From positions 1 through 64,000 of the forward strand of contig NZ_SLVP01000001.1 in NCBI RefSeq assembly GCF_004345425.1: DNA of 64,000 nt, read 5' to 3'. A program made the translations under genes and the position numbers. Below, in pieces: positions 42,818-51,376 of this stretch. The first letter of the stretch is position 1. Every line of letters starts with the position of its first letter. The DNA is from Paenibacillus sp. BK033 (GTDB lineage: Bacteria > Bacillota > Bacilli > Paenibacillales > Paenibacillaceae). The notes beneath the pieces were generated by a model. It was not told where the DNA came from. It saw only the letters and a program-made list of their open reading frames with translations, and ran no database searches.

Positions 42818-43203
42818 CGTCCGTTCATCTCTTTCATATTAGGGATGTCGATAATTGTAGAAAAGTAGTGTCAGAGGAATGTTAATGCTAGTTTACGAAA
42901 TTGTAAACGCGTGTGATTGAGCGGAAAATTCGATGGTTAAAAATGGTTTACTTTAAAATTAATATTATCTTAAATTTTATATCAATACTTTACTAGTATA
43001 ATAATTTTGGCAGTTGGCTAACGGGAATATCTGTGATTTCCGCAATCCTTTTCGTGGTACGCAGGGAACGTCAGCATAATAGCAGTGGTGTGTCCGATAT
43101 CAGCAAGGTAAGGAGGAAGATGATAGGTTTTGACTGGAATATGGAAAAGACCGAACAGGATTCTATCGTTCCGACTGCTAATGACAAAGAAGGGGATGAC
43201 AAA

Positions 43204-46200
43204 GTGAAGGTGAAGTTAAAGGCCAAGTGGAAAGGTTTAACCTTGGCTCTATTCGTATGTACGGTTCTGTTTACGATCGGTGCTTACAACGTGTCGGCTG
43301 ACAGCACGATTATCAAGGGGCCTTATTTATTGTTCGAGGGACAAAACAGCTCGATGAGCGTCATGTGGCAGACGAGCGATAACCAGCCGAATACGATCAA
43401 GTGGGGGACGGATACCTCTTATTCATTAGGAGAACAGTCCGTGGAAACCTACGGTAGCGATAACCAGCACAAGTTCACGATCACCGGGCTGCAGCCCGGT
43501 ACCAAGTATTACTACGAGGTAGACGGTCAAGCAGGTTCGTTCGTTGCCGCTCCCGCGGATGACGCTACTTCCGTGAAGTTCCTCTCTTACGGGGACAGCC
43601 GTACACAACCGGCTTATCAGGATCAGGTAGCCGACCTGGCTCGGAAGGCGTATGCCGAAGACCCAGCCTATCAATCGATTCTCTTGAATAGCGGGGATAT
43701 TGCTTCTAGCGACTCCGAAAGCAACTGGACCGCTCAATATTTCGTGCCTGAATCAACCTATCCGCAGATGCACGCACTTCAAACCGAAGTGCCAATGATG
43801 GGGGCAAGGGGCAATCATGAGGGCGTTGGTTCCGTTTATGAGAAGTACTACCCGTATCCGTACGTGGATGACTTCTACTGGTCCTTCGATTACGGTCCGG
43901 TCCATGTTTCGGTAATCGATGAATATGCGGACTTTAAGGAAGGCTCGGCGCAGTATAACTGGCTGATCAACGATCTTGCCACGACGGACAAGCCGTGGAA
44001 AATCGTAATGGGCCATCAGCCTGCCTGGGGTGCCGGTACGCACGAGAACAATACCGATGTCCAAAAATACATTCACCCTATCCTGAAGAAGTTCGGGGTG
44101 CCGTTGTATCTTAACGGACACAATCATAACTATGCCCGCGCCGAAGTTGACGGGATCGAATACCTGACTTCCGGCGGCGGCGGCGCTCCATCGTACGATG
44201 TAGACCCAAGCTGGCCGAATATCGTCAAGGCTGACAAGTCGTACTTCTTGACCTTGTTCGATGTTGAAGGGGATACCATGAAAGTAACCTCCAAGCGGAT
44301 TGACGGCACGGAGATCGAGACCATCACGGTTCACAACACGCCGCAGGAAGCTCTGGATATCGCCAAGGCAACTCTTGCTGCGGATAAAGATACGCTGCAA
44401 ACGGACGTTCCTGAAAGCAGCGTTAAGCTTGATTTGACGGCTGTTGACAGTAAGGATGCCGCTGTGGATCTGTCGAATGCCAATATGAGCTACAAAACGG
44501 ATAAACCGGATTTGGTTTCCATTGCTTCGGACGGAACAGTGACCGTCAAGAAGAAGCCCGTGTTTAATGAATCGGTTCAGGTTTGGGCTGAGATCTATAA
44601 CGCAGGCGAGATTGTGAAATCCAATACATTAACGATCAATGTCAAAAATCCGGATGGGCTGGCCGAAGTTACGTTAGCATCGGATCACGATACGTTGACC
44701 GGCGATGCGAATTCTTCCGCTAAGCTAAGCTTATCGGCGAAGGACAATTTGGGAGCGGCCATGGATCTTTCTTCGGCCGAGGTCAAATACACTTCCAGCG
44801 CTGATGATATCGTAGCTATCTCTGCTGACGGCGTCGTAACAGTGAAAAATAAACCTCTTCGCGCTACGTCCGTATCGATTGAGGCGGAAGTTACTGTTGA
44901 GGGCAAAACGGCTACTAGTAACAAAGTATCTATTGTTATAGGCGCATTGCCGAGTGGAGATTCCCACCTGCTTATAGCGCCAATCAAAACTCCATATGAC
45001 GATATGGAAGAAAAAGCGGACGGATCTTTGGATATGGATAGTTCCGACTTGGAAATTGTACAGGAAGAAAGCGTGCAGCAGATCGGACTTCGGTTTGCGG
45101 GTCTGGGTCTTCCTAAAGGGGCAAAGATTGTTGACGCCTATGTTCAGTTTTCCGTTGATGAGCCGGACAAAAACCTTAATCCGTTTGACGTGAGCATTTA
45201 TGCGGAGGCAGTTGCCAATTCGCTTCCGGATAAACCGGGCAATATTTCGTCACGTGTGAAGTCGGAAAATTTTGTAAGCTGGAAGGATATACCGGAATGG
45301 ACGGTAGAACACGAATCCGGTCCAAATCAACAAACTCCTAACCTGGCATCCTTGGTTCAGCAAATCGTAAATATGGACGACTGGAAAGAAGGAAATGCCA
45401 TCACATTCCTTCTCACCGGTAAAGGTACAAGAACCGCTGAGTCTTTTGAAGGCGCAGGGGAAAATGCAGATCAAGTTGCACATCTCTATGTTGTTTATAC
45501 AACAGATGATACGACAACTCCAGGCGACGGCGGCACACCAGGAGGCGGAACACCGGGTAACGGCACACCAGGAGGCGGAACACCGGGTAACGGCACACCA
45601 GGAGGCGGAACACCGGGTAACGGCACACCAGGAGGCGGAACTCCGGGCGGCGGAACACCGGGCAACGGAACTCCAGCGAATCCGGGTAACGGCGGCGGAA
45701 CGCCGGTCATTCCGGCTAATCCGTTCAAAGACGTAGACTCGCATTATGAGTGGGCAAAAGATGCCATTGCCGTGCTTGCCGACAAGGGCATTATTAACGG
45801 CACGACGTCCACAACCTTCGAGCCTGGCAAGCAAATTACGCGTGCCGATTTCATGGTAATGCTCGTTCGCATGCTGGACCTGAAGGCTGACGTAACGTCC
45901 AACTTCAGCGACGTGAAATCGAGCGACTATTATTATAATGCTCTTGGCGTCGTTAAGGCGCTTGGCATTGCCAACGGAATGGGCGACAACGAGTTCAATC
46001 CGCGCGCGTTCATCACGCGTCAGGACATGATGGTTCTGATGAGCCGTGCGATGGAAGTGACCGGCAAGCTTGCCTTGAGCGGCGATCCGGCAGAGCTGAA
46101 TAGCTTTAAGGATAAATCGAAGATTTCGTCTTACGCGGTTGATGCGGCTGCCGACATGGTTAAAGCAGGCATCGTGCAAGGCAGCGCTTCGGCGCTGAAT

Positions 46201-46272
46201 CCAACCGGTCAAGCTACACGTGCGGAAACGGCACAAATGATCTATCGTCTCTATCTGCTGCTGCAGCAGTAA
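43204..46272 (+). CDS. S-layer-anchored purple-acid-phosphatase-like metallophosphoesterase
   Basis: 1022 aa from the GTG at 43204, eight bases after AAGGGG; longer frames begin at 43033, 43120 and 43153. A signal peptide to about residue 33 is followed by a fibronectin-like N-domain (about 35-115) and a calcineurin-type catalytic domain with GDSR (130-133), an NSGD motif, GNHE (203-206), GHQP (270-273) and GHNH (305-308): a complete two-metal set. Two related Ig-like repeats follow (about 390-480 and 485-580), then a DNRLRE-type beta domain, a (Gly/Thr/Pro)-rich linker built from 30-bp DNA repeats, and three SLH domains (840-1022). It is predicted to release phosphate from organic esters at the S-layer surface. 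It is divergent from a membrane-protein operon and followed by a HupE operon. Confidence 0.9.
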   Translation: MKVKLKAKWKGLTLALFVCTVLFTIGAYNVSADSTIIKGPYLLFEGQNSSMSVMWQTSDNQPNTIKWGTDTSYSLGEQSVETYGSDNQHKFTITGLQPGTKYYYEVDGQAGSFVAAPADDATSVKFLSYGDSRTQPAYQDQVADLARKAYAEDPAYQSILLNSGDIASSDSESNWTAQYFVPESTYPQMHALQTEVPMMGARGNHEGVGSVYEKYYPYPYVDDFYWSFDYGPVHVSVIDEYADFKEGSAQYNWLINDLATTDKPWKIVMGHQPAWGAGTHENNTDVQKYIHPILKKFGVPLYLNGHNHNYARAEVDGIEYLTSGGGGAPSYDVDPSWPNIVKADKSYFLTLFDVEGDTMKVTSKRIDGTEIETITVHNTPQEALDIAKATLAADKDTLQTDVPESSVKLDLTAVDSKDAAVDLSNANMSYKTDKPDLVSIASDGTVTVKKKPVFNESVQVWAEIYNAGEIVKSNTLTINVKNPDGLAEVTLASDHDTLTGDANSSAKLSLSAKDNLGAAMDLSSAEVKYTSSADDIVAISADGVVTVKNKPLRATSVSIEAEVTVEGKTATSNKVSIVIGALPSGDSHLLIAPIKTPYDDMEEKADGSLDMDSSDLEIVQEESVQQIGLRFAGLGLPKGAKIVDAYVQFSVDEPDKNLNPFDVSIYAEAVANSLPDKPGNISSRVKSENFVSWKDIPEWTVEHESGPNQQTPNLASLVQQIVNMDDWKEGNAITFLLTGKGTRTAESFEGAGENADQVAHLYVVYTTDDTTTPGDGGTPGGGTPGNGTPGGGTPGNGTPGGGTPGNGTPGGGTPGGGTPGNGTPANPGNGGGTPVIPANPFKDVDSHYEWAKDAIAVLADKGIINGTTSTTFEPGKQITRADFMVMLVRMLDLKADVTSNFSDVKSSDYYYNALGVVKALGIANGMGDNEFNPRAFITRQDMMVLMSRAMEVTGKLALSGDPAELNSFKDKSKISSYAVDAAADMVKAGIVQGSASALNPTGQATRAETAQMIYRLYLLLQQ
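45532..45651 (+). repeat. In-frame 30-bp tandem repeats encoding a Gly/Thr/Pro linker
   Basis: Three exact 30-bp units (45532-45561, 45562-45591, 45592-45621) plus a diverged fourth. Each encodes ten residues, GTPGGGTPGN. They form the flexible stalk between the phosphatase and its SLH anchor. The exactness of the copies indicates recent expansion, so copy number is likely to vary between strains. Confidence 0.9.
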
Positions 46273-46422
46273 GGCAGCCTCTAAGCGGGCTGTAGTAAGT
46301 GAAAGCAGCAACATAACTAAAGGAAATGGCGGCGTCAGGGTTTCTATCCTTTCGCCGCCATTGCCTATTATGAATTCGTTGTCTTATTTACAAGACTATA
46401 AAGAAGAAATGAGTGCATCGTG

Positions 46423-47574
46423 ATGTTTACAAGAGGATTCAGAAAACTAGCGGCTTTGATCCTGGGAATCGCCTTATTGCTTGCCGGAGTTACACCCGTT
46501 TTTGCACACGATATGTACCTCGGAGCATCGAAATGGGCTTTTGGCAAGGATCGAATATTGTCCACGATAGAGCTCGACCCCGCAGTTTTCCAACAATTGA
46601 AGGGGATTAAGGAGCTTGGATATGACCTTGAGAATCTGAACGATGACCAGCTTCGCGTTATAACAAACGACATTCTTCAACCGTATATCGACGAGAAGCT
46701 AGCTGTTTCCATCAATGACCGGGAATATCCGATAAAGGTAGACCATTTAAAGAGAGAAGGGACATTCTGGGTCATTTGGCTGAGAATCAATGACGTTGAT
46801 TTTGATTGGACAGAAAACAAAGTAAAAATTAACTATCATCTATTAAATGAAGAGACTAAAGGCCAGCACGTGAATATCGGCTATATCTATTTTACCGATG
46901 CGGATGACGATTCGGTTCAGGGAGTCTTCGATAAGACTCAGCCGGACTTGCAGTATATATTCGATTCCAACCATACCACATGGGAATTTTCCGACAAATC
47001 CGCCGCCTTTTTATCTGAAATCTCTACCTATTTCGTACTTGGAATCAAGCATATTTTAACCGGGTATGATCATATCGCCTTCTTGCTGGCTCTTATTGTG
47101 ATTGGTCTAACGGCTAAAGAGGCTCTGAAAATTATTACGGCGTTTACGGTGGCGCACAGTATTACGTTGCTGCTGGCGGCCTTAGATATTATCAATCTCA
47201 ACTCCAGGTTTGTCGAAAGTGTTATTGCCTTATCCATCTGTTATATCGCGATGGAAAACCTGTTCATCAAGCAGATCAATTATCGGTGGCTGGTTACCTT
47301 TATGTTCGGGCTGGTGCACGGCTTTGGCTTTGCCAGCGTTCTTCAGGAATATGTCGCGGACAAATCGAATCTTGTTCAATCCGTCGTTTCGTTTAACGTC
47401 GGCGTAGAGTTTGGACAGCTGATGATTCTGCTAATCACGCTTCCTCTTCTCTATGTGTTAAAGAAAAAGTTCTCTCTTCGAACCATTACCGTTGCAGCTT
47501 CCTCCGTCATTTTTATTGTTGGATTCCTTTGGTTCGTCGATCGGATATTCAACTTGCAACTCGTACCATTCTAA
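46423..47574 (+). CDS. HupE/UreJ-family membrane protein with extracytoplasmic N-domain
   Basis: 383 aa from the ATG at 46423. Signal peptide to about residue 27 (VFAHD), then a soluble extracytoplasmic domain of about 150 residues, then seven predicted helices of HupE/UreJ type from about 190: IKHILTGYDHIAFLLAL, TAFTVAHSITLLLA, IALSICYIAMENL, FGLVHGFGFASVL. The histidines sit in or beside the helices. HupE/UreJ proteins are linked to nickel or cobalt uptake for hydrogenase or urease. No such enzymes lie here, so another metal, or a different job altogether, is likely. The next two genes (21 bp and 24 bp gaps) form an operon with it. Confidence 0.85.
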   Translation: MFTRGFRKLAALILGIALLLAGVTPVFAHDMYLGASKWAFGKDRILSTIELDPAVFQQLKGIKELGYDLENLNDDQLRVITNDILQPYIDEKLAVSINDREYPIKVDHLKREGTFWVIWLRINDVDFDWTENKVKINYHLLNEETKGQHVNIGYIYFTDADDDSVQGVFDKTQPDLQYIFDSNHTTWEFSDKSAAFLSEISTYFVLGIKHILTGYDHIAFLLALIVIGLTAKEALKIITAFTVAHSITLLLAALDIINLNSRFVESVIALSICYIAMENLFIKQINYRWLVTFMFGLVHGFGFASVLQEYVADKSNLVQSVVSFNVGVEFGQLMILLITLPLLYVLKKKFSLRTITVAASSVIFIVGFLWFVDRIFNLQLVPF

Positions 47575-47595
47575 GAATAGGAAGAAGAGAACCTC

Positions 47596-48858
47596 ATGAA
47601 GAAGCTACTTGCATCACTTCTGATGATTATTATGGCCTTCGTTACATTTTCCGGTGTCGGTATGGCTCAAGGCAGCTCCGAAGATGTCGTGCGGGACTAC
47701 AGTAATAAATCGAACCAATATTTTGCGGCGAAGGATTATTTGCAGGCGGCGATAACGCTGGAAGAGCTGCTGGCAAAGGAACCTGACCTCAACAATGAAA
47801 TGGTGTACAAGCAGTTAACTCATATTTACGACGATTACTTGTTTGATTTTGAGAAGGCGCTGCATGTTTACGAGCAGTATCTGAGCCACTTCCCGAGCGG
47901 GATTTTCTCTAGTGAATTTCAGGACAGAATAACGTATCTCAAGGAAAGACGATCCGAATGGCCGATCATGCAGCGCTTTAGAAGCATTCAGTTGGAAGAC
48001 GATCATCGGTCTACGCAGGATAAATTGGAGGAAGTGGAGGCGATTCTATCGCAGCATGAGGATGCGGAGCTTGCACCCGACATGCATATCTACCTCGCGA
48101 ACAAGTATTTCGAAGCCGCCAACTACCAGGAAGCAAGAGAGCATGTGGAACAATACATGGACTACTTCGGCAAGGCCAGCTCCAGCCTATCAAGTGAGGA
48201 TCAGGCTTCAGCCCTGCAGTTGTATGCCGACATTCTCGTAAAGCAGCATCGTTACAGCAAGGCGATCTGGGCGGTTGATCAGGCAATTGCGCTTAATGAC
48301 TCAGGTGAAGATTTTAATTATACGTTGAAAAAAAGCGACATTATTAAACAGCGGAACATGCTGTATGCGTTTGTGGCTGCTCTTCTGTATGCTTTCGTTG
48401 TAGTAATATCGTTAATTTCGCTTCGATTTTGGCGGCATGTTCATTTGCACAGCCATGCAAGGCAGCTAGTCAGGCCGCTGCAGCTGCTTGCCGTCGTTAC
48501 GCTTGGTCCTATGTTCACCTTGATTATTAAGCGGGAACCGCAAACGAACATTCAGTTTTTCTGCTGGCTGTTCGGCTTATCTGTTGTTTTCCTGATCGTA
48601 ACAAAGCTGTTTGCCCCATACTTCGTAAAATCAGGCCGAGTAGCTTATATTGCCATGAGTGGGTTAAATATGGCGGCCGCGTCGTTTATGGCTTATTATT
48701 TCACGATTTACAGTGGAAGGCAGACCCGTATTAACGCGTTAATCGAAGTATATGCAGATCCGCTGACAAGGCTGTTCCTTTGGTTGATGTGGGGCTCGGT
48801 TATTGCGGTTCTAATCATTAATGCAAGCTCTAGTTATGTTTTCTCCAAAAAAAAATAA
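47596..48858 (+). CDS. TPR-containing membrane protein between two HupE genes
   Basis: 420 aa. Signal peptide to about residue 24, then an extracytoplasmic domain of about 230 residues with tetratricopeptide-like helix pairs (SNQYFAAKDYLQAAITLEELLAKEP; YLANKYFEAANYQEAREHVEQYM; LYADILVKQHRYSKAIWAVDQAIAL), then five or six membrane helices (about 255-412). TPR domains dock partner proteins. Its fixed place between two HupE-type proteins suggests it holds or regulates a complex with them, perhaps together with the surface phosphatase. No named family comes to mind. Confidence 0.75.
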   Translation: MKKLLASLLMIIMAFVTFSGVGMAQGSSEDVVRDYSNKSNQYFAAKDYLQAAITLEELLAKEPDLNNEMVYKQLTHIYDDYLFDFEKALHVYEQYLSHFPSGIFSSEFQDRITYLKERRSEWPIMQRFRSIQLEDDHRSTQDKLEEVEAILSQHEDAELAPDMHIYLANKYFEAANYQEAREHVEQYMDYFGKASSSLSSEDQASALQLYADILVKQHRYSKAIWAVDQAIALNDSGEDFNYTLKKSDIIKQRNMLYAFVAALLYAFVVVISLISLRFWRHVHLHSHARQLVRPLQLLAVVTLGPMFTLIIKREPQTNIQFFCWLFGLSVVFLIVTKLFAPYFVKSGRVAYIAMSGLNMAAASFMAYYFTIYSGRQTRINALIEVYADPLTRLFLWLMWGSVIAVLIINASSSYVFSKKK

Positions 48859-48882
48859 TGGCTCATCAGGAGGGTCCATCAG

Positions 48883-49431
48883 ATGATTTCGGCGTTCTTT
48901 TCGTTTTTGAGACTAGGCATGGAGCATATATTGACCGGCTATGATCATTTGTTATTTATCTTTTCGTTGTTAATTGCAAGGCAAACGATTAAACAATATG
49001 CGGCGGTTATTACGGCGTTTACCGTCGCACACTGCTTAACCTTGACTTTAACGGTGCTTGACATCATTAACGTACCGGCTATGATTGTCGAACCGGCGAT
49101 TGCCCTTAGTATTTGCTATGTCGCGATTGAGAATATTTTCAAAAAGAATGTGAGAAATCGCTGGATGATTACTTTTGTTTTCGGGTTAATTCACGGAATG
49201 GGGTTTGCCGATTTATTAAAAGGGATGCATCTGGCGAAAAATGATTTAGCTTTTAATATATTTAGTTTCAATTTAGGAATAGAAATCGCTCAGCTGGGAA
49301 TTCTGGCAGTCTTGTTGCCGCTTCTCCTCTTGATTCAGAAATGGAAATATTCTGTGAGAGTAGTCCATTTTTGTTCAGCGGTAGCTTTTTTATTAGGCGG
49401 CTTGTGGTTAACCGAAAGAATACTTTTCTAA
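48883..49431 (+). CDS. HupE/UreJ-family membrane protein, short form
   Basis: 182 aa; AGGAGGG lies before the ATG. Only the seven-helix core is present: MEHILTGYDHLLFIFSLL, TAFTVAHCLTLTL, IALSICYVAIENI, FGLIHGMGFADLL. It is an evident paralogue of the C-terminal half of the protein at 46423, lacking its N-domain. The stop abuts the stop of hxlB on the other strand, with no terminator between. Confidence 0.85.
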   Translation: MISAFFSFLRLGMEHILTGYDHLLFIFSLLIARQTIKQYAAVITAFTVAHCLTLTLTVLDIINVPAMIVEPAIALSICYVAIENIFKKNVRNRWMITFVFGLIHGMGFADLLKGMHLAKNDLAFNIFSFNLGIEIAQLGILAVLLPLLLLIQKWKYSVRVVHFCSAVAFLLGGLWLTERILF

Positions 49432-49986
49432 TTATTCCAGATTCGCGTGATTGCCGTACATGGCTGCGCCCTGCAGCTCCTGCAGCTCCATCAGGTTCAG
49501 CACGATGGTATCGAGCAGAAGCAACAGGCTTTGCTCGAACAGGGTTCCCATCGGCTGGCTGGAGCCTTCTCCCGCCGTGCTGTCTTTTGTTACCGCGGGG
49601 ATTATGGCCTTGGTTGTGGCCAAGCTGCCTAAGGTTGATTCCGGAACAATGGTGACCACGCCTACGGCCGCGCCAATGCTTAGGGCTTTGGCGGTCATGC
49701 TTGTCAGCGTTTTGGTCTCGCCGGAGCCCGAGCCGATGAGCAGCAGATCCCCTTCCGCAATGCCCGGCGTAACGGTCTCGCCTACGACGAAAACGCGAAA
49801 TCCCATATGCATCAAGCGCATGGCAAATGCCCGCATCATCAGTCCGGAGCGTCCGGCTCCGGCTACAAATATGTTTTCCGCTTCCGTTATCCGCTTCGTT
49901 AACGCCTCGATCTCGCTTGGCTTAACGGCCTCAAGCGTACGCTCCAGCTCTTGAAGAATGGAGAATGCTGCACTTAGCGTACTCAT
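49432..49986 (-). CDS. hxlB: 6-phospho-3-hexuloisomerase
   Basis: 184 aa. A SIS-domain sugar-phosphate isomerase: NIFVAGAGRSGLMMRAFAMRLMHMGF binds the phosphate, with the later IGSGSGETKT loop typical of the family. It converts D-arabino-3-hexulose 6-phosphate to fructose 6-phosphate, the second step of the ribulose monophosphate pathway for formaldehyde fixation. It starts 6 bp after hxlA on the same strand and is certainly co-transcribed. Confidence 0.93.
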   Translation of the reverse strand: MSTLSAAFSILQELERTLEAVKPSEIEALTKRITEAENIFVAGAGRSGLMMRAFAMRLMHMGFRVFVVGETVTPGIAEGDLLLIGSGSGETKTLTSMTAKALSIGAAVGVVTIVPESTLGSLATTKAIIPAVTKDSTAGEGSSQPMGTLFEQSLLLLLDTIVLNLMELQELQGAAMYGNHANLE

Positions 49987-49992
49987 CGTCCG

Positions 49993-50622
49993 TTATCCCT
50001 TGATCAGCTGCTGCATTTGAGCGGCAACGGCTTGCTTGTCCTCTGCGCCGGTAATACCGCCGCCAACGATAACCAGATCCGGCTGGGCGCTGATGACTGC
50101 AGGCAGGGTTTGAAGCTTGATCCCGCCCGCGATCGCGGTTTTAGCCTGCTTCACGACGCGTTTAATCGTAGCCAGATCCTCGAACGAATTTTTTCCGTCT
50201 GCCTGATGGTCGTAACCGGAATGAACGCAAATGTAATCCACGCCAAGATTATCGATTTCCGCTGCGCGTCCCGCAATGTCTTTTACGTTGATCATATCGA
50301 CCATAATCTTTTTGCTTTGCTTGCGGGCTTCATCAACCGCTCCTTTGATCGTGGAATCGTCGGATACGCCAAGAACGGTGATGATGTCGGCGCCTGCTTC
50401 GGAAGCCTTCATCACTTCGTAACCGCCGGCATCCATAATTTTCAGATCGGCCAGCACTTTGAGCGACGGGAATTCGTCCTTGATTTCTTTGACGGCGCGG
50501 AGTCCTTCGTTAATGACAACGGGAGTTCCTATCTCAACGATATCGATATAAGGGGCAACCTCTTTTACGACTTCCTTTGCCTCCGGGATGTTAACCAAAT
50601 CAAGTGCCAATTGCAGTTCCAT
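49993..50622 (-). CDS. hxlA: 3-hexulose-6-phosphate synthase
   Basis: 209 aa; a single (beta/alpha)8 barrel of the orotidine-monophosphate-decarboxylase superfamily with the diagnostic DLKIMDAGGYE motif (about 59-69), VDMINV and a phosphate-binding GGI…VGGGIT near the C-terminus. It condenses formaldehyde with ribulose 5-phosphate to hexulose 6-phosphate, both to detoxify formaldehyde and to use it. AAAGGAGAG precedes the ATG. A TAATAT hexamer near 50667 with TTCCAA 17 bases upstream is a plausible promoter, separated from hxlR by a strong terminator. Confidence 0.95.
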   Translation of the reverse strand: MELQLALDLVNIPEAKEVVKEVAPYIDIVEIGTPVVINEGLRAVKEIKDEFPSLKVLADLKIMDAGGYEVMKASEAGADIITVLGVSDDSTIKGAVDEARKQSKKIMVDMINVKDIAGRAAEIDNLGVDYICVHSGYDHQADGKNSFEDLATIKRVVKQAKTAIAGGIKLQTLPAVISAQPDLVIVGGGITGAEDKQAVAAQMQQLIKG

Positions 50623-50743
50623 AACATGAATCTCTCCTTTATTTTAGGTGTTGAAAGCGATGAGTTCATATTAGGGGGATACCGAATTTATTGGAAGTAC
50701 GCACTTTCAAGTAAGTCCGTATCCTGCAGGAAACTACGAAATC

Positions 50744-50773
50744 AAAAAAAAGCAGACTCCATGCGGAGTCTGC
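50744..50773 (-). terminator. Terminator between hxlR and hxlA
   Basis: A nine-base stem (50752-50760 with 50765-50773) has a four-base loop. On the minus strand it is followed by eight T. It ends hxlR transcription, so hxlAB needs its own promoter just downstream. Confidence 0.9.
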
Positions 50774-50834
50774 CGGGTTTTACAACCAATGTTTCGATAA
50801 CCTTTGAGAAAACCGAACTTCATGGAAATGCGGT

Positions 50835-51230
50835 TTAAATCTCCGCTGCTTGAAGGGGAATCGGCTCCGAATCGGAGATTCTGCCGAGTACCTCTTCCCC
50901 GTAATGCTTGCCCCAGCTGTACATCAGCTTCAGAATCGGCACCAGGCTTTCTCCATGCCGAGTCAGCTTGTATTCGACCTTCGGCGGAACAACCGGATAG
51001 ACGGTCCGTTCGACAAGCTGATCCTCCTCCAGCTCGCGGAGCTGGTTCGTCAGAATCTTTTGCGTGATATGGGGAATGAGCTTTTGCAGCTCGCTGAACC
51101 GTTTCGTGCCGTCAATACCCAGATGCCAGAGGATGATCAGCTTCCATTTGCCTCCGATTAACGCAAGGGTTAATTCTTTTTCGCAATTGATTTGATCAAT
51201 CTCAATTCGGGAACGAATATCTTTCGCCAA
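50835..51230 (-). CDS. hxlR: HxlR family transcriptional regulator
   Basis: 131 aa from the TTG at 51230, nine bases after GGAGG; the ATG at 51248 lies before this site. The winged helix-turn-helix has the family signature [23 protein letters not shown] … [27 protein letters not shown]. In Bacillus subtilis HxlR activates hxlAB in response to formaldehyde; the adjoining genes here make the same role likely. Unlike in B. subtilis, where hxlR and hxlAB diverge, all three genes lie on one strand, with hxlR first. Only one Cys (CEKEL) is conserved, as expected for the formaldehyde-sensing type. Confidence 0.88.
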   Translation of the reverse strand: MAKDIRSRIEIDQINCEKELTLALIGGKWKLIILWHLGIDGTKRFSELQKLIPHITQKILTNQLRELEEDQLVERTVYPVVPPKVEYKLTRHGESLVPILKLMYSWGKHYGEEVLGRISDSEPIPLQAAEI

Positions 51231-51376
51231 CGTTAAGCACCTCCGCATAGCTACTAGTGTCACAATAGATTACAAGATTATCGGGAACATGTCTATTAAA
51301 GATGATGTCGAATAATATCGGTTTATGGTATGATCGAAATTATTGCCTATATTATGGTAAAAAAGGTGGAGAACAA

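Noticed and set aside
45532..45651. Short tandem repeats considered as a CRISPR array
   Set aside because: Units are contiguous, in frame and without spacers; they encode a protein linker.
45250..46314. 354-codon minus-strand frame opposite the phosphatase C-terminus
   Set aside because: It is created by the repeats and SLH codons of the real gene; the repeated 'RCSASWCAVT' units are only the antisense of the Gly/Thr linker.
50017..50838. 273-codon plus-strand frame opposite hxlA
   Set aside because: hxlA has full family motifs on the minus strand, and this frame has no recognisable domain and passes through the hxlR terminator.
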